Source: Onchocerca volvulus
Lineage: Eukaryota > Nematoda > Chromadorea > Rhabditida > Onchocercidae
NCBI GenBank assembly: GCA_000499405.2
Contig: HG738140.1
Span: forward strand, 4,548,008 to 4,612,007
Reading direction: 5' to 3'
Length of the DNA stretch: 64,000 nucleotides
Shown: positions 24,301 through 36,600 of the stretch, piece after piece
Layout: every line of letters starts with the position of its first letter
Position numbering within the stretch: the stretch's first letter is position 1
The notes under the pieces: generated by a model
The model's database searches: none
What the model was told of the DNA's origin: nothing
What the model saw: only the letters and a program-made list of their open reading frames with translations
Position numbers and translations under genes: made by a program

Positions 24301-27300
24301 TACACTATTAATGATTAATTTCATTATTCATTTAAAAGATCTAATATGTGATTGATAATTTTATTCAAATTTAAAATTTGAAATAATCATAGAAGATCAA
24401 GTGGAATTTGTTACTTTTCAAAATTAGACACATTTTTCATTAATTATCATTTTTTGTAGAATGAATCATGCATATATTGATGAATGTTATAAATTTTAAT
24501 AATTATAAACTTTTTTATTTTTAAATTTTAGCGATTTGCTTAAATTGTCAACAAAGAATTGATAACTTAATTAATTTCCTAATGTTATTGTTGTTTTAAG
24601 CAAAACTAGTTTGAATATATCATCATAGCTTTATCGAAAATTATGACGAAAGTTAATTTAAAACTAGAAAAAGAATTTTTTGAAATAATTACTTTGCATA
24701 ATTACTAATAGAAATTTAAAATTGCATGAATTTTAAAAAATTAAATTCTTGCATTTTTGATAATTTAATTAATGATCCTAAGATTAATTAACCATTTAAA
24801 AAAGTTAATTTTTCAAAACAATACTTTAAAATGATGAATGAATAGTAGCATCTCTGATGCTATAATTAATATTCCAAAATTGATTAAAATTTTGCGAATT
24901 AAAACGAAACATATTTTGAAATTTAAGACAGGATCAAATTTTTATAATTAAATTTAATAAAAAGAAAAAATCCTGTTTTCTGACCTGAAATTCGAAATGT
25001 TTAGTGATATTTGATAATGTTAAAATCAAACAATGAAAATGGTCACTTCATTATATGATATATATGATGAAATTAATTACTTGATTACTTGATTAAATTG
25101 ATTAATCAAAATGGAACTGATTAGTTCATTAATAAATAACTGATATCTAGTTGAGCCTAAAAAAAAATATTTGTATTTGCTAAACTTGGCTACATTTTAA
25201 AAGCCAATTTTGATAATAGCATTAATGATTACTAATTATTTCGCATTAATAACTGCTATGAATAAAATCAATGATTCCTACAATAACATTCAGCTAATAA
25301 TTAATTACTTTTCAAATCTTCAACTTTTCAAAAAATATTCCTATCATATTTTAAGTTATCATATTCTGATGCTATCATAGTCATCATCTTTCTCTGCATA
25401 AAAGGAAATGAATAATTCAAATTAATTTCAATTAATTGTTTGTTTATTTTTCTTTTCCTTAATTTTTTTCTTTGTTTCTTCTCATTATTTAGCATTTTTT
25501 TCCAAGAAAAAAAAGACGAAAAATAAGAAATGGTTTGTCCAATAAATGATCTTTTATCGAAATACTCATTATTATTTTGATAAGTGATAAGATGATTGGT
25601 GATAAGCGAATGATTTGATAAAAATAGGTCATTCATCTTTTATATATAAATTATCCCAAAAGGTATTAATTTGGTTCCAAATAGGTGACATGAAGTAAAT
25701 TGACGGGTTCTGTCGCGCGACAGTTATTATTAATCACCTTAGAAACTGTATATCAAATTGTTTATCATTTATCAACCGACGAACCAACACCCGCTTTTTA
25801 GTATTCTTTTTGAAAATTAAACCTAATTTATTCATATTTTTAATTAATTTCTCAAATGACTTCAATTAATTTATCAAATTACCAATAATTAAATCTGATT
25901 TTGAGTAAGTATTTTAATTATTGAATTTATCATATTTTAATAGCATTTCTAAGAGTAAATAGTAAATATTTTAAATATAGATAATAGTTAACTAGTATTT
26001 GAAATAATATTTTAAATAATAAGTGTTTAAAAAAAATTAATAGAAAGTATTTCAAATAATTTGAAGAATAAGTATTTTAAAAACTAAATAGTTTTTTCTG
26101 GAATATTTTGAAAGATTTTTAAGTAAGTATTCAAAAAAATATTTTGAAATTTAAGTATTTTAAGTATTATTAAATTTATTAACAAATATTTATTAAATAA
26201 TTATTATCCTATTACATTTAGTTGATGAGAATAAATAGCCCAACATAAATAATGAATGAATAAGCAAAGAAAAGATTGACAAATTAAACATTTCGAGTAA
26301 TTTAATGAAGAAATAAATAAAACATAATTAAAAAACTTAGATGAGAAGTTGACGGATAAGTAAACGAATGAAAAATATTTGATTAAAATTTCGATTTAAT
26401 TGATCTTTGATCTATATTAATCCAATAATAATTTCTCTGTTCAATTTTTCAATTATTTAAAATAGTAACAAATGATATTAGCAGTAATGGTTGTGGAAAA
26501 AGAAAATTTTTTGAGAAGCTGATTGGTGAAATTCCAGTACAAATATTTTAATTTTAAAAAAACAAAAAAAAAAACTTGAATTTAATTTTGAACAAACCTA
26601 GTTGTCGAATTTAATTTAAATTAATGTTCAGTACTTTTATTCTAATAATTCACACTAATATTTCATTTTGTAGTTATGCTTATTGTTTATATTTTAATTC
26701 GTTTATCCATGTTTCTATTTGTTTTTGTTTACAACAAATATCTCCTTTTTTTCAAATCAAGTATTATTTTTTCAAGTATTCAAATACCATTGGTCAGCAT
26801 TGATCTATTAAGATTATTAGGATCAGTCTATTTGGATTACTTATAGGTACTAAAAAATTTCATACATCATTCCTAAATTGAATAGAATAACTTTTTGCAC
26901 AATTGGATTGCATCTCAAAGTCAATTTAATTTTCTGAAGAATTTATCAATTGAATTTGATCGAAATATTAATCGGAATATGAACTTAATATTTTTACTCA
27001 AATAATAATGCCAATATTATCAATTACATAAGTCAAAAATAATTTTAAAAATTTTGCATTTTTTCCCAAAGCAATCACATTTTTTTTTTCAAAATTTTGT
27101 TCCTTTTCGGTTTTCAATTTTATTTTTCAAATATTATTTCTTCATTACTCCAGTATTTTTATTTTTAAGTATTATTTTCCTGATAATAATGACATGATAA
27201 AATAAATCTCGAAAGATTTAGAGGATGGAATTCAATCTAAAACTGATTTCAAGAATTTTTTAAATTTTCAAAACTTTTCGGTATGATGCAACTTTGCATA

Positions 27301-29510
27301 AACAATTGCTATCTTGTAACATATGCACATACATACTTTTAATATAAACAAAAATAACAATTCAAATTATTATATATCATAAATAAGAATGAAAATATCA
27401 TATAAAATTTCGTAGTTTCAAAATTATCGAATTCTTTAAAATTTGAGAAAAGAAAAATTTGAAACTGTTAAAAATGTTTATTTTAAAATTTTGAGCAATA
27501 TTTCTATAAATTGCTGTTAAATTTTAAAACCAGAAGAAAAAAAAAATTTTGAAATGACTAAAATTTTCATTTTTTAAAACTGAAACATATATTTTTATAA
27601 TTTGCATATAAATGGAATATTTAAATTTATTAAAAATTAAAAATTCTTTAAAAAATAATAAGGTATACCTATATGAGATATTAGATTATATACAGTATGC
27701 TTATGAACATGAATTATTTAAATTAATATTATTTCTTTTTCCATTTCAATTAAAAATTTTTTTGAAATTTAACCTTTACTTCACTTAAATGCTTTTTATA
27801 AAAATCTCTTGCAATAAATTTTTTTTAAAAATAATTTTTGAATAAAATTTGAGATAATTTCAAAAAATTTTCCATTGAAAACTCCAAAGAAGTCCTTAAA
27901 AAAAAAAAAAAAAGAAACTTATATATTATTTTAATCATTTTCGTGCATTTACAAATCAAGAAGAATTTTTCACTTTATTTTTTTTTTTCAATTTTTTGAA
28001 CTTTTTTTAAAGAAAAAAAAAATTAAACTTCTCAAACTATAATTAATCTCTTTCTTTTCTTTTAAAAAATATTTTTGTTCATATCATAAAAATCGCAAAC
28101 TATCTATTAAAAATTCGCACAGTCATTTCGTCATCTTTTTTTTTTTGTTCTTTTTCAACTTTATGGCTCTTACTGTCAACTTTACGACTCAGATTGTCAC
28201 ATATTATCACCTTTTACGTCGGAGTGATTTGATGACAATGTAATGGCTTTATGAGGCATAAATAGCCGAACGTTAATTGTCATTTTCTTGGAATGATTTT
28301 TTTTTTCTGTTAGAAAGAAAAAAAAATCAAGAAAGTATGTAAAATTGTTATAATAGGAAATTTTCTGTAAAATTTTCTTATAGATAATATAATCAGTACA
28401 AATAATTTAATCATTAAAACAAATATGCTAAAAAAAAAAATGATAATTTCGAAGAAAAATGATAAATTAAATTATCAAAAATGATAACTTAAGAATGTTT
28501 GTTTAACTTTATTATCTTAATTATTAATAATTGAAAATAAGAAATAGGTAATTATAAATGATATAAACTATGAGAGGTAAATAAATAGTACTTGAATTTG
28601 AAATATTTTTAATTCATTGATTTATGAAAATTTTTTGATCGAAAAGAATCTTAAATGAAGAAATAATTTTTATAGCTATGGAATATCTAAAATAATCAAA
28701 ATTAATTAAAAAAATTAACAAAAATTGAAAATTAATCAAACTTATTAATTTTTTTTTTTTTTTTGTCATTGAATCAGTATCGATTACCAACTATTTAAGA
28801 GAATCGAAAAGAATTACATTTCATTTTAATATTACTAATTTAAAACTTATATTATAATTTCATAACCGATAAAAAGTTTTCATACCTAGAGAGATGATGA
28901 ATTAGAGGTAAGTTGAAAGTGAAATTTCATTAAAAAATGATATTTTTTCTAGTAAAATTATTCCAATTCTATTATTAGAAATTAATTTGAAATGAAAAAA
29001 AAAGAACGATAAATAAATTTATAAAAGTTAAAATAAATAAAAAGAATATGACGATAATGCACATTTTAATTGATAAAATAATTTGTTAATGAAAATATGC
29101 AAATTTTAATCATTTTTCTTTCTCCTCAACTACAAAATGACATATCTATATTTGACCTTTTTTGAGCAAAATTTGAAATGACCTTTCACTGTTTAAGATA
29201 TTACAATGTTCAAATGAATGATATGCTCCACCAAATATCTGATAATTATTCGAAATGACCCTAATTACCTGCTACTGTATTATTATTATTATTATCATTA
29301 TTATTATTCATCCGTTTTATCAGCATTTAAAACGTGCTATTAGTAAGATTGCGTGCGTTAATAAAATAAATCCATTCCAAAAAAAAAAAGATTAAATTTT
29401 TTTTTCGTTTTTTTTTTTCAATAAAATATTTGTACTGAATCAAAAATTATAATTATATTGCAACCAAAAAATAGAAAATTTTTTTTTTTTTTTATTTATT
29501 TCTATAAAAA
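21387..29510. other. Long AT-rich spacer
   Basis: About 8 kb with 3' UTR of GSKIP at its left end and otherwise no supported gene. Contents seen: a perfect 14-bp GC-rich palindrome at 25710-25723, many homopolymer A/T runs, and a small att/atc microsatellite near 29278-29310. The N-terminal coding exon(s) of the adaptor gene on the right may lie here but could not be identified. Confidence 0.5.
25710..25723. other. Perfect 14-bp palindrome ctgtcgcgcgacag
   Basis: An exact inverted repeat with a gcgc/cgcg centre in otherwise A/T-dominated spacer. Its function is unknown; it could be a dimeric protein-binding site or a chance event. Confidence 0.6.
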
Positions 29511-29522
29511 TTGTAGTAAATG

Positions 29523-29768
29523 ATAGTAGCTGCTAGAGTAGCAGTAGCAGTAGCAATATTAGTAGTAGTAGCAGTAGTAGTAGTAGCAGTAGCAATAGTA
29601 GCAGTAGTAATAGTAGAAGTAGGAGTAGTAGTAATAGCAATAGTAACAATATAGCAGCAACAGTAGCAGTATGGTAGCAGTGATAGAGTAGTAGTGTTGT
29701 TAATAATAATTGCAGTAGCAGTAGCAATTGTAGTAATAGCAGTAGAACAGTAGTAGTTAGTAGTAGGT
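29523..29768. repeat. Imperfect (TAG/CAG)n trinucleotide tract
   Basis: About 245 bases of interspersed tag, cag, caa and taa triplets on the + strand, upstream of the adaptor gene. Repetitive open frames result on both strands and should not be taken as genes. Confidence 0.9.
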
Positions 29769-29810
29769 GGGACCAAGTAATTTTCGTCTCCTGGTAGTTG
29801 AAGGAGTGAA

Positions 29811-30165
29811 ATGTTACGCCGATCAAGATCAGTTTTCATCATTTCATTTCATTCATTCATTCAATCGTTTTTGCTACGGTTGCTGCTCATCGACTGCAGC
29901 TGCTGCTTGCTGTTGCTGTTGCTATTTGCCAAAACTTCAACAATCAGCCGCAATTGTGTTGTTGCAAAAATTGTCGCCTAGACACCTGTTGTCCAGATTC
30001 TTTTTACGGACTACAAATTTTGGTGATCAATTCTGATCCAAAATTCGATTTTATCAGCGGATCATTGTCGCGTCTGTCATCTTTCGCCTCCTCCTCCTCC
30101 TCCTCCTCCTCTTCCTTCTCTTGCGACATATGCGACCCGGTTTTTCACTCTCCTGGAATGTTGAG
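29811..30165 (+). other. Less AT-rich candidate 5' region of the adaptor gene
   Basis: Base composition shifts here. One frame stays open from 29810 to 30201 and encodes cysteine pairs and a nine-serine run from a tcc repeat (about 30089-30113), then CDICDP ending at a possible cccg|gttttt donor (30137/30138) that is in phase with the exon at 30680. It has no ATG in frame. A different frame opens with ATG at 29811 and stops after 57 codons with a Leu-rich core. This may be promoter, 5' UTR or an N-terminal exon. Confidence 0.35.
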
Positions 30166-30679
30166 GTTTGATTCAAATTTTACAACATATTATGCTTTTT
30201 AATAGCGTAATTTAACCAAAAGATAAAAGATTATATACTTGGAAAAAAAAAAATGATCTCTTAAATTTTTTTTTTTTGCACGTATTATTATGCTAAAAAT
30301 TTTTTAAATTTGGCCGAATTATTGGTAAAAATTTTATTCTGTCAACTTATTTCTATTTTTTGACAAAAAAAAAAGAAATGACAGAAACCATGTTTTCGAA
30401 ATTGAATTAATGTAAATTATGAATTTAAAAAAAAAAAAAAGATGAAAAATTGGTTGATGTGTGAAAAATTTTTTGATTTTTTCATAGATGAATTAAATTT
30501 TTATTGATAATTTAAATAAATTTTTCCGTAAATTTGTAATAATTGATTTTGATTTTTCAAATCATCAAGAAATAAAAAAAACCATCAATAAAAGATATTT
30601 TAATTTGAAACAATAAATAATTTGATAAGATGTTTTTTTTTTTTCCATTTATAAATTTAATATTGAAATATTTTTTCAG

Positions 30680-33600
30680 TGGCTTGGATCATTTCCGATA
30701 CCGGGAACTGATCCAGAAACAATAACACAACGATTGGATCGTTTCACTCCTCGGAAACCTACCATTCCTGTTCAATTATCAATTTCTGTATCTGGTGTAA
30801 AAGTTTGTACCATTGATGATGAGGTAAATAATTTCGGAATTTTTAAATTTTAATTTGTCAAATTTAATTTTTTTTTAATGAATTTTTAATGAAAATTATT
30901 TAAAAAAAAATTATTGAATTGAATTGAATTGAATTGAATTAAAAAAGAAGAAAAAGATGAAATAAAAGGAAATAATGATGAAAGAGGATAAATTGACAAT
31001 TAATTTATTTCCATTTCATCAACATTTCATTCTATCACTTTTCTCAAATTTATCAATCCCTTTTATCTTTTGCTAATCATTTCAAAAGTGCTAGAGCAAA
31101 CACTCATTAAATTTCGCATCTTTCAAATTTTCAATTCAATTCAATTCTCCTTGGCAATTTAACAAAACATCAAAAATCTTGTTGTTTTGTAAAGATTGAA
31201 ATATAAATTTACACAAATTTAAATTATCAATTGAAATTTGATAATTTTCATATTTTAGTCTAAATTATTTATCATAATATTCACTATTATTTATTCTAAA
31301 GAAAAAAATCTTCCATTTCTTTTTTCCAAGTTTCCTTTTGTTTCTTTTTCTTTTTGTTTTTTTTTTTTTCTAAGTTTGATTAATTATCATTGATGTTATT
31401 TATACAATTGATATCTTGATATAAAAGTTTTTACAGGCATGTGAAAAATAAGCTAATAATTTTAAATTAATAGATGAAATTTCGATTAACTTGAAATTTT
31501 TGGTGATTTCGTTAATTTTCCTTTGAAATTTTATAGAAATTTTTGAATTATGATAGAATTTTGACTTAAAATTCACGAAAAATTTTATTTTTGGTTTATG
31601 ATTTTTTTCCTCAATGACCAGAAATTTATGTAAATTTTACAATAACTCAATATTATGTTAATTTTCATAGTTCATAAATACAACTTTTTGCTAGTTTAAA
31701 AATGTTATTTCAAAACTAATTGATACTTTTTTTTTATTCCAAATCAAATTCAAAGTAATTTCAATTAATTAAAATGTCTTGTGCTAAAAAAAAAAATAAG
31801 TTTGACTTTCTTCAATGATGCTTCGAAATTTCCGACATCTATTATTTTTTAATTTTTATTTTATTCCAAAAAAAAAAAAATCCAATAATTTTTCTATTAT
31901 TAAAAAAGCTTCAGCTCAAAAATACCAGAACTTTTTTTCGGATTTTCTTTGTTCTATTTATTTAGAAAAAAAAAATCTAAAAAAGTATTATAGTTAATAT
32001 TTATCGGTTATATGGTAATACAACAATATTTTCATTTTTCAAGAGAGAGGTCAAAGGTTATGACCTTTTGGTCATAAAAAACAGTGAAAGAATCTTTATA
32101 TTATATAATCTACTGCAATTATTTAGGGCTTATTGCGTGGATTTTTTTGACTGAATCAAAAAAGTATTTTGATGAAACCGAAAAGATCAGAAGCAATGGT
32201 CATTTGGTCATTTTTATATCATCATAATTAATTTGCTGTATTCGTAATTAAGAAATTTCAAATTTTTCCTAATTTTTTTCTTTTTTTTTTTTGTCCATAT
32301 TTGATAGGATTTTTTTTTTTTTTTGTTTTAACTGGTAAAGGTTTTAGTTTTAACCTAATTAACGAAGGATTAGAAGTATTTGTTTATTCTAATCAATGGA
32401 GAATTAATTGTAAATGTACTGTAACTTTTGTCTGTAATTACAGTATCACACTTCAATTATTGATATCAATATAAAGTAATATAAGCAATTGAAAGGCAAT
32501 ATATTTTGTTATAATAATTAAAATTAGACAGGTTACTGTAATCACAGAAATTCAACAGTTCTGTGAGGAAAGATGATTTTGAAAGTTGAAAATTTGATTG
32601 ATAATTCAGAAAGTGATAAGCGGTATCAGTTAAGTCATGTCAAATGTCACTGGTATACTATTTCGATCATAGTATATCAGTTAAATTCATAATTTTGATA
32701 CTTTTTTTAATATTTCAAATCTTGAATGGTATCTCAAATCGAATAGTTTTGTAATTTCCGTGTATTCAAGCAAAAAAGTGTTTCTGAAAATTGTTTATCT
32801 TAAAAAATGGCCAATTTTTTGCAACAAATTCTAACTTTTTTTAGGGATTTGGAAAAATTCAATAATGGAAACAATCATATGAATTCAATTTTTTTTTACA
32901 AAACCATTTTTTAATTCAATTCATTTTTTTTTCGTCTTTTGCAAAACATGAAAAAATCTGAAATTAGCACTTAAATTTTTTTATATTTTTTTTTATTGTT
33001 CGAAAAAAAAATTTTTTACTTTTCCTTCATAATTTCAAGCATAATCAATAAAAAAAAAGCGGGAATTATTTTACGCAAAAAAAATTTTATCTCGAGTTTT
33101 TGATTGAAATAATTTCTTCCTGTTTTTTTTGATTTCTGCTTAGAGAGGGAAGGAAAAAGAGAGGAAAAAAGATAAAAAAAGAAAAAGGCATAAAATTGTT
33201 TTAAAAAAAAACTTTTATCATCGAGATTCTTTTTTTTTCTTTGTCATTCACAAATCAGAAAATTTTTTTTTTGTCTTTTTTCTTTTTTATCAAACAAAAA
33301 AAAACAAGCGAAAAAAGAATGACTAATTGCTAAATGTATCATAGGAATTATCGATTTTCACTAAATTCTTTCAAAATTAGCATCAAAAATTAGTAAATTT
33401 TTTTTAAAATTAATTTCAAATCATTAAAAGATTAGAATTAGAAAGATGAAATTTTTGAAGTGTAATTTGAAAATATTTGCTAAATTTTGATGAATAATGA
33501 ATGATTTATGTAAATGATGAATAGCACTTTGAATAGTACTTTCATCCTTTCGTCCTTACATTATTTAAACGACGGAAAAATGATTGACATTTTGGTTGTT

Positions 33601-36600
33601 TGCATATTGCATTATTGTAATAAATACTTTAAAATCAGATAAGCAAACATTCTAAGGAAGCAATAATATGATTGATATATATATATAACGATTTCATAAT
33701 TTTCAATTATTACAGTAACTTCCAATTGTTACAGTAATGAAAGTATAAATTACAGCAATGAAAACATACATTGCTGCAATGAAAGTAATATGATTGAATA
33801 TGTATCATTTTGTAACTTTCAATTATTACAGTAATAAAAGTATAGTTTGCAGTAATGGGATTTATTCTTTTATTACTGTAACTTATACTTTTATTACTGT
33901 AATTTAGTTTAGTTTAGTACTGTAATAAAAGTAATATGATTGATAAAAAGTATTTTATAACTTTCAATTATTACAATGATAAAAGTATGTAAACACATCA
34001 TAGCAATTATAATTTTTTTAATTATGCTAATTAAAACTAAGAACTGATTTTGCTTTCCAGTTATTACGGTAATGAAAGTTATGAAAATATCATAGTAATT
34101 AAATTTTCGAGTCACTAATTAAAATTGGGCATTGATTTGTTATAATATATTATATGCTATGCTTTTCAATTATAATTGCGATGAAAGCATGTAAATACAT
34201 AAAAATTATTAAAAATTTAAGGTATGATAATTAAAACTGAACAATGATTTGTTTTAATATATAGTAATTAAAATTTGAAATTAAATTTAACTAATTAAGC
34301 TCTAAGTACTCGTGTTTTCAATAATATCCTATGGTTATCAAAAGAAAAAAAAGTAAAAACCAAAGTTTTCTTCTTCCCTTTTTGTTGCGAAAAAAGAAGT
34401 TCAAATAAATCTAAAAATTGTAATGTAAGCGAAAAAAAAAAAAATGCTTTAACAATTTCATCCGCTAAATGTTAAAATCCGTATTTTCCCACAATTTAGA
34501 ACCTAACTATAATGCTTACGAAAAAGAGAGAGGGAGAGAGGGAGAGAGGTAAAAAGAGACAGAGAAAGAAAGAAAGAAAAATGTTTGCGAATATTCAAAT
34601 TACAAAGCGGTCTACCCTTTGATGATATCCTTTTCTTCATTATTCAAAACTTCGTTTGAAAATTTTGAAAAAAAAAAGGAAAACTTTTTATTGCAACAGC
34701 CGATAATAATATATCAATATGTTTGCCATATATTATTCATTATTAAACGAAATTTGTCATCAATAAATGACCAAATATTTTCTTTCTTTCTTTCTCCCTC
34801 TCTCTCCCCCTCTCTCTCAAATTTCGAAAGACAATTTGTGACAAATTAGTATTTTCTATAAGGTGTAATCTTTTTTTTTCTTTTTTTTTGGCCGTTTTTA
34901 CAATTTATTTGCTGTAATAAGTTTAAAATGGAATTTTCTGAAATGAAATTTTAAATTAATTTCATTTCGATGAATATTTCCTTTCTTTTTTCCGTTACAC
35001 AATAAATAATTTTTCAATTTTAAAAGTAAAATATAACTGAAATGATTACAAATAATATTTATCGAAAAAAAAAAATTCATCACGAAAATGAGAATTTCAA
35101 ATTTTAGCCGTAAACTTGAAATTCAATTAATTTCAAATTAATTAGTTAATTAATTAATTCTAAACAACGAATTTTAAGAATAAATTGAATTATATGTAGA
35201 AAAGATAGAATTTTTTTTTTGCAAAAATTTGCTATTTTTTTAAATGAAGAATTGAAATTGATCAATTCCAATAACAATTATTTTGTTGGATTAATTCAAA
35301 TTAATTAAAGCATTTATTACGTAGTCTTTATTAAAAGTTGAAAATTGATTAAAATTAAAGATTTGATATTGATTTAGCAATTTTAGATTTTTCATTAAAC
35401 AAAATTAAAGACTTGATATTAATCTAATAACTTTAAATATTTTATTAAGCTTAATTAATGCTTATCAAGTTTGATTAATCAGTTACCGCAAAATAATCGA
35501 AAAAAAAAAACCAATAAATAAATGAAATTAAACAGAATTCCTCTCCATCCATCAGGTATTGAAAAAATAAAAATAAAAATAAAGGACGAAAAAATAAGAA
35601 GAAAAAATAAAAAATATTTCTTCAATAATTTGCAAATTGTTTAATTGATTTTTTCTTTTTTTTTTCTTTTGATAATTAAATTTGAATTTACAGTAATGGT
35701 AATTTAATATATTTAACAAAATTCCTCAATAATTCCTTTATTTCAAATTTTTATTCAATTCAATTTTAAAAATTCGAATTATTTTCTATTTTTGTTTTTC
35801 TCTTCGTACTTTTAGTTATTTCAATTTCGGAAATTCAGACCAAAATAGTTGATTTTTTTGACAATTAAATTTGATTTTACAGTAGCAGGTAATTTAATAT
35901 TTTTAGCAATGTTCTTCAATAATTGTCTTATTTCAAATTTTTATTCATTTCAATTTCAAAAATTCAAACCAAACAAATAAATAAAGTATGAAAATTGGTG
36001 AAATTTCCCAATTAATATTTAATATTTATTCGTTTCTTTATCAATCTCATTCTTCGATTATTACTAATTAATTAGCATTTGAATTGCGACATTTCTATTT
36101 TTCGTCTTTTTTATTTCTTTGTGATACAGGCGATGATATTTTGTCGCAAATAATTTGAATATCAATATCGCTTATCTTTACTAGAATTGCAAATCTTTTT
36201 TTTTTTCCTTCCTTCTTTCTTTCTTTTTTAATCATAAATATAAACTTTTTTTTTTCATATTTTGAATGAATGATTGAATGAAAGAGAAAATTTGTTAATT
36301 GAAATTTTCATTTCCAATTTTTGTTTTTATTTTTTTCTCTTTATATTATTCACATTTATAATAAATATAATCGTTTGATTTAAATATTTTTTTGGAAAGA
36401 ATAAATTTTGAAATGAATAAAATCTCAAAATGAATATGAATATACGTTATTATAATTTAAATTAAAATTTTTACAATTGAAAATTGAAAGTTTTCAATAA
36501 ATTAAAGTTTTTTTTTTTTATATTGTTATATATTAAAATGGAAAATCTCATTCTTATTTCTATTTAATTTAAAAAGAAAAAAAATTTCATTTGTTACAAA

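Noticed and set aside
28148..28240. Short + frame near tttatggctcttactgtcaa
   Set aside because: About 30 codons without good splice sites or a recognised motif.
21387..29500. Possible bacterial endosymbiont (Wolbachia) insertion in the long spacer
   Set aside because: No long open frames or bacterial gene signatures; composition is the same as the worm spacers.
29492..29842. Thr/Ile- and Leu-rich minus-strand open frames
   Set aside because: They are translations of the TAG/CAG trinucleotide tract in two frames, without any conserved feature.
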